From: Roseimaritima ulvae
GTDB lineage: Bacteria > Planctomycetota > Planctomycetia > Pirellulales > Pirellulaceae
Assembly (NCBI RefSeq): GCF_008065135.1
Contig: NZ_CP042914.1
Coordinates: 6,801,404-6,865,403, forward strand
Length of the DNA: 64,000 bases
Direction of reading: 5' to 3'
Numbering within the stretch: the stretch's first letter is position 1; each line of letters begins with the position of its first letter. Shown here piece after piece: positions 52,461 through 59,962 of this stretch. The translations under genes and the position numbers were made by a program. The notes beneath the pieces were generated by a model that saw only the letters and a program-made list of their open reading frames with translations, searched no databases and had not been told where the DNA came from.

Positions 52461-52495
52461 GGCGAGACCTAAGCATGTGAGATACGATCAGATCC

Positions 52496-53062
52496 ATGAA
52501 AATCTACACACGAACCGGGGATGCGGGGAGCACCGGCCTGTTTGGTGGCCCGCGGGTGTCCAAAGATGACCATCGCATCGAAGCCTACGGCACGGTCGAC
52601 GAGCTGAACGCGGCGTTGGGCATGGCCCGCGCAGCCCAGCCGGGTCCGGCGATCGAGGAAGCGCTGCAGACGGTCCAGAGCGAACTGTTTTCGCTGGGCG
52701 CCGAGCTGGCCGCCCCTGATCCCGATCAGCATCAATTGCGGCTGATTGGCACCGCCCAGATCGAGCAACTGGAACGCTGGATCGACCAGCACGAAGCGGA
52801 GTTGGAACCGCTGAAACACTTTATTTTGCCCTCTGGCAGTTCCGCGGCGGCGGCCCTCCACCTTGCTCGCGGCATTTGTCGCCGCGCCGAACGCCGGTTG
52901 GTGACGCTGGTGCGGCACCAGGAAACCAAGATTTCCGAGGAATTATTGATCTACCTGAACCGTCTAGGCGACCTGCTGTTCGTGCTGGCTCGGGCCGCCA
53001 ACCAGCAGCAGGGGATCCCGGAAACCAAGTGGCAAAAACCGACTCCACCGGCACAATCGTAA
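52496..53062 (+). CDS. Cob(I)alamin adenosyltransferase, PduO type
   Basis: 188 residues. Transfers the adenosyl group of ATP to cob(I)alamin, giving adenosylcobalamin. N-terminal ATP loop TRTGDAGSTGLFGG and family motifs YGTVDELNAALG, RRAERR and YLNRLGDLLFVLAR are intact. No other cobalamin gene is present in the window. Followed by a hairpin (53071-53106) and then glnB. Confidence 0.95.
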   Translation: MKIYTRTGDAGSTGLFGGPRVSKDDHRIEAYGTVDELNAALGMARAAQPGPAIEEALQTVQSELFSLGAELAAPDPDQHQLRLIGTAQIEQLERWIDQHEAELEPLKHFILPSGSSAAAALHLARGICRRAERRLVTLVRHQETKISEELLIYLNRLGDLLFVLARAANQQQGIPETKWQKPTPPAQS

Positions 53063-53070
53063 GCCTGCCC

Positions 53071-53106
53071 GAGACGCTCCCCCGGCAGTTCGCCGGTAAC
53101 CGTCTC
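53071..53106 (+). terminator. Two-part hairpin after the adenosyltransferase gene
   Basis: Outer stem GAGACG/CGTCTC and inner stem CCGGC/GCCGG with loop AGTTC, eight bases after the stop codon. No strong T tract follows. Downstream a -10-like TACAAT (53127-53132) sits about 55 bases before the glnB start and could be its promoter, though no good -35 is seen. Confidence 0.5.
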
Positions 53107-53164
53107 GCAGGTTCCCCATCATCGGTTACAATCGAGGCCTGCCGCGCTGAACTAGGTATGCTAA

Positions 53165-53527
<363 letters not shown>

Positions 53528-53548
53528 GGCGTCCCCCCAACTGACTCT

Positions 53549-56185
53549 ATGGCCTCTTTTTCTGGACCTTCTCTACGCCCGGCTGTCATCCAAGCTCGCG
53601 AACGGCTGAAAGCGGGTCGTGAGAGAATACGGCAACACCACCAGAGCGGTGTGGCCGGGGTCCAGGTTTGCACCGCGCTGACCGACTTGGTCGACAGCGT
53701 GATTCTGTCGTTGTGGCAAGCCACCGTCGAATCGTATGCCGACGACGAAGCTTTGTCGCAAGCCGTGCTGGTCGCTCACGGTGGTTTTGGACGCCGCGAC
53801 CTGGCGCCCTACAGCGATGTCGACCTGATGGTGGTCCCCAAGACCGGGGATAGCGAAGCCCTGCAGCCGGTGGCCAGCCAGTTCACCCGCGACATCGTGG
53901 ACGCGGGATTGCAACTAGGCTTTACCATCCGCACCCAAACCGAAGCTTGCCGCTGGGCTTGGAAAGACGCCACCGTGTTCAGCTCGCTGGCCGAATCGCG
54001 TCTGCTGGCCGGCAGTCTGCAAACCTTTCAACGCTATTTCCACAGCCTCCGCAAAGGTTCCCAGCGACGCCAACAACGCTTGATCCAATCCGTCGATGCG
54101 GCCCGGCGTGACGAGCGACAGAAGTGGGGCGAAACGAACTATCTACTGCGGCCCAATGTCAAACGCTCCCGCGGCGCGTTGCGTGACATCCAACTGATCC
54201 GCTGGATCGGCTTTGCCTCCTATGGAGAAACCGACCTCGCGCGACTAGTCCGCTTGGGCGACTTTCCCGAAGACGACTTCAATCGCGTCCGCGCCGCCTA
54301 CTCGTTCATGCTGCAGCTTCGCAACGAACTGCACTTCGCCTCGGGCAAGAACCAAGACGTGCTCGACCGAGCATCCCAACTGGACATCGCTCGCCGCTGG
54401 GGCTATGTCGATCACGATAATCATCTGCCCGTCGAATGGTTCATGAAGGACTACTTCGAACACTCCCGCAACGTGCGGTACGCGGTCTCCCATTTCCTGG
54501 CCACCACCCGCCGCAATCCGCTGCTGACCCGCAGTGCCGACCGGATGTTTTCCAAAGCGGTGGACAAGGACATTCGTCTGGGCCCCTATCACATCTGGGT
54601 CAAGGACCGGCATCTGCAAGCCTTCGCTCGCGACCTGCCCAGCGTGTTGCGGTTGATGGATTATGCCAACCGCTACCAGCGCCGCATCGCCCATCGCACC
54701 TGGGAAGAAATCCGCAACGCAATGATGGAACAGCCCATCGGTCCCTTGGATGTGGAAACCGGCCGGCAGTTTATCTCGCTGCTCAGCCGTCCGGGGCGAC
54801 TGCCCAGCTTGCTGCGACGGCTGCACGAATTACGGATCTTGGAAAAACTGATCCCCGCCATGCACCGCGCCCGCGGGATGTTGGAATTTAATCAGTACCA
54901 CAAATACACCGTCGACGCGCACTCGATCCGCGCGGTCGAAGCGGCGACGCGATTTGACCAAGACGAATCGCTGGCCGGCGAGGTCTACCGCGGCCTCAAA
55001 GACAAGCGGTTGCTGCACCTGGCTTTGTTGATGCACGACCTGGGCAAAGGCTACGAGGAGGAACACAGCCAAGTCGGGTACCGGATCGCGTTGGAAACCT
55101 GTCCGCGACTGGGACTCGATCAGGACGCGACCGAAACGGTGGCCAAACTGATCTTGCTGCACCTGACAATGAACAACACCTCCTCACAGCACGACCTCAG
55201 CGATCCGGAAATCGTCTCCCGGTTCGCCGCCACCGTGGGCTCCATGCGGATGTTGGACCTGCTACTGATCCATTCCATGGCCGACATGAAGGCGGTCGGT
55301 CCGGGCGTGCTGACCGATTGGAAACGCCGCTTGCTGGAAGAGCTGTATGTCCGCACCCGGCAATACTTTGATTCCGGACACCTGCCCGGTGAAATGGACG
55401 AAGCCACCCAAACCAAACGCGAAGAAATTCGCCACCGGCTGCGAGCCACCGCCGGTTCCGAGGCCGTGTTGCAGCGGAGTGAAACACTGCTGGCCAGCCT
55501 GAGCGCCTTGATGCTGCAGCGCCGCGATGCCGATACGCTGGCCCAACAGGTTTCCGCCGTGGCTCAGTTGGACGAACACTCCAGCCTCTGCTGGTGCCGA
55601 TCCTTGGACGAACAAGAGGCCACGGAATACACCTTGGTCCGCGCCGAACAATCGGCCATCCGAGGCTTGTTTGCCCGCGCCGCGGGGACCTTCACCGCGC
55701 AAGGCCTGGGCATCCTTCGCGCCGAAGTAGCCACGCTGCAGCCGGACATCGCTTGGGACACGTTTGTGATCAAGAACCCCACCACGGTTGAAGGCCAAGC
55801 CCAACAGCCCCAGGTGATCTGCAACACGCTGTGCCAAGCGATCGACAGCGAACACACGCCAAAGTTAAATTTCCCCCGCGTTTGGAAGAGCACCGCAGCG
55901 GGACAGGAAGCGGTGATGTTACTGCCCACGCGGGTTACGTTTGATAACGAAACCTTCGACAAATACACGGTACTGAGCCTGTTTGCCTACGACCGTCCGG
56001 GGCTGTTGTACTCGATCGCGCAGACCCTGTCCGATGAATCGTTGCTGGTTCACTTTGCCAAGATCTCGACCCATCTAGATCAGGTCATGGACATCTTTTA
56101 CGTCACCGATCGAGAGGGCCAACAAGTCACCAGCCAAGCCCGCCAGGACGCGGTCCGCGCCGCCTTGATCGAAGCGGCCGCCTAA
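53549..56185 (+). CDS. glnD: PII uridylyltransferase/uridylyl-removing enzyme
   Basis: 878 residues, full length. Adds UMP to PII when glutamine is low and removes it when glutamine is high. The nucleotidyltransferase motif GGFGRRDLAPYSDVD is at 78-92. The HD hydrolase domain has His496-Asp497 in LLMHDLGKGYEEEH. Two C-terminal ACT domains (about 700-780, and 810-878 with LFAYDRPGLLYSIAQTL) sense glutamine. Lies directly after glnB. Followed by a tandem family D array. Confidence 0.97.
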   Translation: MASFSGPSLRPAVIQARERLKAGRERIRQHHQSGVAGVQVCTALTDLVDSVILSLWQATVESYADDEALSQAVLVAHGGFGRRDLAPYSDVDLMVVPKTGDSEALQPVASQFTRDIVDAGLQLGFTIRTQTEACRWAWKDATVFSSLAESRLLAGSLQTFQRYFHSLRKGSQRRQQRLIQSVDAARRDERQKWGETNYLLRPNVKRSRGALRDIQLIRWIGFASYGETDLARLVRLGDFPEDDFNRVRAAYSFMLQLRNELHFASGKNQDVLDRASQLDIARRWGYVDHDNHLPVEWFMKDYFEHSRNVRYAVSHFLATTRRNPLLTRSADRMFSKAVDKDIRLGPYHIWVKDRHLQAFARDLPSVLRLMDYANRYQRRIAHRTWEEIRNAMMEQPIGPLDVETGRQFISLLSRPGRLPSLLRRLHELRILEKLIPAMHRARGMLEFNQYHKYTVDAHSIRAVEAATRFDQDESLAGEVYRGLKDKRLLHLALLMHDLGKGYEEEHSQVGYRIALETCPRLGLDQDATETVAKLILLHLTMNNTSSQHDLSDPEIVSRFAATVGSMRMLDLLLIHSMADMKAVGPGVLTDWKRRLLEELYVRTRQYFDSGHLPGEMDEATQTKREEIRHRLRATAGSEAVLQRSETLLASLSALMLQRRDADTLAQQVSAVAQLDEHSSLCWCRSLDEQEATEYTLVRAEQSAIRGLFARAAGTFTAQGLGILRAEVATLQPDIAWDTFVIKNPTTVEGQAQQPQVICNTLCQAIDSEHTPKLNFPRVWKSTAAGQEAVMLLPTRVTFDNETFDKYTVLSLFAYDRPGLLYSIAQTLSDESLLVHFAKISTHLDQVMDIFYVTDREGQQVTSQARQDAVRAALIEAAA

Positions 56186-56345
56186 GGTCGTCGTTCGCTC
56201 CGCGAACGCAACGCTCATGGTCGTCGTTCGCTCCGCGAACGCAACGCCCTCTTCACCATGTTCGCGGAGCGAACAACGACCATGCACCATGTTCGCGGAG
56301 CGAACAACGACCATGCACCATGTTCGCGGAGCGAACAGCGACCAT
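56186..56345. repeat. Family D tandem palindrome array
   Basis: Two units in one direction (GTCGTTCGCTCCGCGAACGC) and three in the other (TTCGCGGAGCGAACAACGAC), the last three being a 31-bp tandem repeat. Every unit has a palindromic core TTCGC-TCC-GCGAA. The array begins immediately after the glnD stop. Confidence 0.92.
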
Positions 56346-56702
56346 TTGGCAAGCTGTGCGGCTTTGCGAAGGCTTGGCGGTTGCCGGGATCGCAGCAGCG
56401 GAGCGACTCAATTGCGGGGGGATTTATCCAGCCATATGTGGCTCGGCCTCCAAAGCGCGGTAATAGTTGTTTGGTGGCAACACCCCCGCGAACTCCTTTC
56501 GGTTCACCCGCCGCGGCACCAGCCTCGCGGTAAAAGTGGTTTACGTTACCACGTGTACAGGGCGACGAACCGACGCGGACCTATTGCCAGCGGACCCCAT
56601 GACGAAGGCTCGGAAACCCCGTGCCTTCGTTGGTCGGTCCGCTGGCAGTGGTCGCGCATCGATAGCCTTACGTCTCCCCACACCGAACCAGGAGGGTTTC
56701 CC
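56346..56702 (+). promoter_or_regulatory. Structured leader of the Cys-rich protein gene
   Basis: A 357-bp stretch without an accepted gene. It contains a strong hairpin at 56585-56647: 12-bp outer stem TGCCAGCGGACC / GGTCCGCTGGCA and 8-bp inner stem ACGAAGGC / GCCTTCGT, ending 55 bases before the ATG. An excellent ribosome-binding site (GGAGG, 7 bases upstream) lies beyond it. A regulatory RNA element is possible but untested. Confidence 0.5.
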
Positions 56703-57536
56703 ATGCCATTTACCATTCGCCTGTTTGCGTACTCCGCTGTCAGCTGCTTCGTTCTGACCGCTACGGCCCACGCCGATGTCGATTTCAACGCCCTACTCGC
56801 CCAGCTGCCCGGCCTGGAAAGCGAAAGCGATGCGGAGGCCCCCATCGATCCGGGAATCGACGCGCAACCGCTGGCGGCCGAAGATGACCTCATAGAATCC
56901 GCCGACGAAGAGCTCATCGAACCCGCCGAAGAGGTCGAAGCTCCTGCGGTTGCCGCGGACGAGTCTTCTCAGCCCCGTACGCTCGGCGGCCCTCCCGCTG
57001 AAACCAATCCGCTGGTCCCCGAAGCCAGCACGCCTCCCCCATCGGAAATCACTCCTTACACCATCCTGGAAGCGGAACCGGTGCCGGGAACGGGCGAAGC
57101 ACGCATCGATTTCCAACAGATGTTTGAGGCTCAAAATAGCCAACCCACCGATGCAGTCATGGGACAGGGATACCCGCAGCAAGCTCCCGCTTGCGGCTGC
57201 ACCGGACCGCAGCACTTCTGCCAGCCTCACCGCCGGCCCTCGCTGCCACCGCCGATGACGCTGGAATCGATGTACCACTGCGAGCCCTGCCACCGCGATC
57301 TGTGGGCCGGCTACGCGGCTGAAAAGCAGGCTGCCTGCGAGAAATGGCATAAGCATATTCACAACCGTTGCGATTGCTTCAAGTCGAAATGCCAACCTGC
57401 CTGCGAACCGGCGGCCTGTGACGAAACCGCCTGCGATCAGTCTCCAAGTTTGTTCAGCCGCTTGTTCCACAAACAGCCTCAGTCCAGCTGCCACTGTCAG
57501 TACGAAGGCGGCAGCGGTTGCCAATGCGGGCACTAA
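56703..57536 (+). CDS. Cysteine-rich secreted protein of unknown function
   Basis: 277 residues from ATG 56703, fixed by GGAGG; the same frame continues upstream through the repeat array and is not used. Signal peptide ends near ATAHADV (residue 22). Residues 25-130 are acidic and Pro-rich. The C-terminal 120 residues are rich in Cys and His (for example CGCTGPQHFCQPH, CEPCHRD and CHCQYEGGSGCQCGH), with about 24 Cys in all. This suggests metal binding or a disulfide network, as proposed for planctomycete cell-wall proteins rich in Cys; I did not find the YTV motif of those. No enzyme signature. Confidence 0.82.
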   Translation: MPFTIRLFAYSAVSCFVLTATAHADVDFNALLAQLPGLESESDAEAPIDPGIDAQPLAAEDDLIESADEELIEPAEEVEAPAVAADESSQPRTLGGPPAETNPLVPEASTPPPSEITPYTILEAEPVPGTGEARIDFQQMFEAQNSQPTDAVMGQGYPQQAPACGCTGPQHFCQPHRRPSLPPPMTLESMYHCEPCHRDLWAGYAAEKQAACEKWHKHIHNRCDCFKSKCQPACEPAACDETACDQSPSLFSRLFHKQPQSSCHCQYEGGSGCQCGH

Positions 57537-57672
57537 GCCGCCCGGTAGCGCCCGATAATTTTTTTGTCGGGCCTACATTTTCGCTTCAGGTTTAACAGCC
57601 CCCCTCCCGATATTCCTTGTACCATGGATTGGGAGGGTGGAACGAATTGGTACCATCGTTCCGACAGATGAC

Positions 57673-57709
57673 GGGCCATGGTGAGGCAGGGAGGGCTTCA
57701 CCATGGCCC
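57673..57709 (+). promoter_or_regulatory. Strong hairpin before the methyltransferase gene
   Basis: GGGCCATGGTGAGGC pairs with GCTTCACCATGGCCC (15-bp stem, one G-T mismatch, 7-base loop). A second small palindrome GGAACGA / TCGTTCC lies just upstream (57640-57663). It ends 27 bases before the ATG and could act as a terminator for the Cys-rich gene or a leader structure. Confidence 0.5.
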
Positions 57710-57736
57710 TTCTCTTTGCGCTCACCGGTAAAAGGC

Positions 57737-58438
57737 ATGATCCTACGCAACGCTTGGCTGCAAAGACTGCTCGGCGGAGGCGCGGCCGAACGCCTGGGGA
57801 TCCGCATGGCTTCTTTGCTGGAATACGCCAGCCTGCGAGCTCACAAAGATCCCGATGTGCTGCAACACATCCGCCGCTCGCGTTGGAAACGTAAAACCCT
57901 AGTCACCTTCAACGAAGCCTACATGGTGAATTCCCTGGCCGCTTCGGTCGCCGGGATGCCGGGAGATCTGGCCGAAGTGGGCGTCTATGAAGGCAGCACC
58001 GCGCGGTTGCTGTGCGAACAAAAAGGCGATGCGGCATTGCATTTGTTCGATACCTTTGAAGGACTGCCCGCCGGAGTCCTAAAATCCGAACAGGTGATGT
58101 ACCGGCCCCATCAATACAGTTGCTCACTGGAATCGGTGCAAGAATTCTTGAGCGACTTTGCGGACGTGCATTTCTACAAAGGCTACTTTCCCGATTCGGC
58201 GGCGAGCCTGCCCGCGGGACGACGATTCAGCTTTGTCCACTTCGATGTCGACCTGTACCAAAGCACACTCGACTGCTTGAAATTTTTCTATCCGCAAATG
58301 CTGCCCAGCGGGATCATGCTGTCGCACGACTATTCAATCCTGGAAGGCGTGCGCCAAGCTTTTACCGAATTCCTGACCGACAAACCGGAAAATCTGATCG
58401 AACTGCCCACCACTCAGTGCATGCTGGTCAAACGGTAA
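57737..58438 (+). CDS. TylF-type O-methyltransferase
   Basis: 233 residues from ATG 57737; ATG 57806 is another option. The fold is the SAM-dependent TylF/macrocin-methyltransferase family: EVGVYEGSTARLL holds the SAM loop, LFDTFEGLP is a hallmark, and FVHFDVDLYQSTLDCL, then LSHDYS, supply metal-binding Asp/His residues. Members methylate sugars on antibiotics or cell-surface glycans; the neighbourhood does not tell the substrate. The element following it lies in a convergent gap with the DUF1501 gene. Confidence 0.88.
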   Translation: MILRNAWLQRLLGGGAAERLGIRMASLLEYASLRAHKDPDVLQHIRRSRWKRKTLVTFNEAYMVNSLAASVAGMPGDLAEVGVYEGSTARLLCEQKGDAALHLFDTFEGLPAGVLKSEQVMYRPHQYSCSLESVQEFLSDFADVHFYKGYFPDSAASLPAGRRFSFVHFDVDLYQSTLDCLKFFYPQMLPSGIMLSHDYSILEGVRQAFTEFLTDKPENLIELPTTQCMLVKR

Positions 58439-58440
58439 CA

Positions 58441-58502
58441 CGTCGCAGGGCCCCCCGTCCCGTGTAACGAAGCTTGTACACGGGCCAGGGGCCCATGCTA
58501 CG
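58441..58502. repeat. Family C palindromic element at a convergent junction
   Basis: CAGGGCCCCCCGTCCCGTGTA faces TACACGGGCCAGGGGCCCATG; the right arm ends GCCCATGCTACG as in the gcv copy. Occupies most of the 81-bp gap between the methyltransferase and DUF1501 stop codons. Confidence 0.88.
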
Positions 58503-58519
58503 GTGCGAGCGGCTGCCGC

Positions 58520-59824
58520 TTAGCTGAACAGTTGCGGAATCACCTTGCCGTCGCGGACCAGGGTGATCGGGCGACCGGTTTCGGTTTGGAACTCCAACTG
58601 CGGATCGATGCCCAGGTTGTGGTAGAAGCTGGCCGCTACGTCGTCCGGGGTGATGGCTTCGTGAGCCGGACCGGCCGCCGTGGCGTCACTTTCTCCCACC
58701 ACCTGACCACCACGCACGCCGCCGCCGGCCATCAACATGAACATGCAGCGGGGATAATGATCGCGGCCGCCTTCGGCGCTGCGACTGTTGATCTTGGGCG
58801 TGCGGCCGAATTCGCCGGTCGCCAACACGGCGGTCGAATCGAGCAACCCGCGTTGCTCCAGACCGGTGAACAATCCACTCAACCCGGCATCCAATTTCGG
58901 CAACAGGTTGGTACTCAACTTGGTGAAGTTATCCTGGTGTGTATCCCAGCCGCCCAGCTGCACGGTTACAAACCGCACTCCGGATTCCACCAACCGCAGC
59001 GCCAACAAACAACTTAACCCAAACGAGTCTTCGCCGAACTGCGCGGCAAAGCTGGCCGGTTCTTTGCTGATGTCAAAGGCTTGGCGAGCCTTTGGCGACG
59101 TGATCAATGCGTGGGCTTGTTGGCTGAATTCATCCAGCCCGTCGATCAACTGATTGGATTGGTCCAATCCGGCGAAACGCTGATCCAAGTCCTGCAGCAG
59201 GTCTTGACGTCGTTGCACCTGTTCGACCGTGACCCCACGCGACAGTGACACCCCGCGGACGCTGAAGGGTCGTCCGGCTGCGGGCGCAGTGTTGGTGTTC
59301 AGGGCGGAGTAACGAATTCCCAAGAACCCCGCGCCGTGACTGCTGCGGGGAATGGCGACGTTCGAAGGCAGCTGAGCGATCGAGGGCGACTGCATCGACA
59401 TCACCGCGCCGTAACTGGGGTATTCCAGCGATGCCAACGGTCGCGACCCGGTGCAAACGTACTCACGGCCCAGAGCATGGGCGGCCAGCGTGTGGCTGAC
59501 CCCGCGCAAAATCGCGTACTTGTCGGTGCATGCAGCCAGCTTGGGCAGGTGCTCGGAAATTTGAATCCCCGGTACGTTGGTCGAAATCGGCTTAAAGCTG
59601 CCGCGGAATTCGTCCCCCGCGTTGGGCTTTAAGTCAAACGTATCGAGGTGCGATGGACCGCCGGGCAATTCGATAAAGATCGCCGACTTGGCGCCGCTGG
59701 GACGAACTTGCCCCGCCTGGGCCATCCGCAGGTAGCCGCCCAGCGTTAATCCTCCGGCCCCCAACGCTCCGGCTCGCAACACGTCGCGACGCAGCACCCC
59801 ATCACATGTCTTATGAGTAGTCAT
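58520..59824 (-). CDS. DUF1501 protein (Tat-exported, sulfatase-superfamily-like)
   Basis: 434 residues. A twin-arginine signal LRRDVLRAGALGAGGLTLGG (about 11-30) marks export in folded form. The domain has conserved FIELPGGPSHLDTFDLKP, SHTLAAHALGR, QLGGWDTHQDNF and GEFGRTPKIN, as in the DUF1501 family that accompanies DUF1549/DUF1553 genes across planctomycetes. The fold resembles alkaline-phosphatase/sulfatase enzymes; activity is unknown. AAAGG lies before the ATG. Last gene of the operon. Confidence 0.95.
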   Translation of the reverse strand: MTTHKTCDGVLRRDVLRAGALGAGGLTLGGYLRMAQAGQVRPSGAKSAIFIELPGGPSHLDTFDLKPNAGDEFRGSFKPISTNVPGIQISEHLPKLAACTDKYAILRGVSHTLAAHALGREYVCTGSRPLASLEYPSYGAVMSMQSPSIAQLPSNVAIPRSSHGAGFLGIRYSALNTNTAPAAGRPFSVRGVSLSRGVTVEQVQRRQDLLQDLDQRFAGLDQSNQLIDGLDEFSQQAHALITSPKARQAFDISKEPASFAAQFGEDSFGLSCLLALRLVESGVRFVTVQLGGWDTHQDNFTKLSTNLLPKLDAGLSGLFTGLEQRGLLDSTAVLATGEFGRTPKINSRSAEGGRDHYPRCMFMLMAGGGVRGGQVVGESDATAAGPAHEAITPDDVAASFYHNLGIDPQLEFQTETGRPITLVRDGKVIPQLFS

Positions 59825-59852
59825 TGCAAACCTTTTGTAGAGGAAAACCAGT

Positions 59853-59949
59853 GTCGCTTTTCGCTCCGCGAAAATAGCGTTTCAGGATTCATTCGCGTAG
59901 CGAAACACGACCTTGATATTTCGTAATTTTCGCGGAGCGAAAAACGACC
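59853..59949. repeat. Family D palindromic element between DUF1549 and DUF1501
   Basis: TTTTCGCTCCGCGAAAA, TTCGCGTAGCGAA and TTTTCGCGGAGCGAAAA with flanking GTCGC / ACGACC ends. Same TTCGC-GCGAA core as the array after glnD, but AT-richer and more diverged. Lies in the 138-bp intercistronic gap. Confidence 0.85.
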
Positions 59950-59962
59950 TTGAAAAACGACG

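Noticed and set aside
56186-56345. CRISPR array
   Set aside because: Units are directly adjacent, inverted relative to each other and self-palindromic, with no variable spacers; no cas genes.
56217-56702. Upstream extension of the Cys-rich protein through the repeat array
   Set aside because: Encoded by palindromic repeats; the GGAGG-supported ATG with a good signal peptide lies at 56703.
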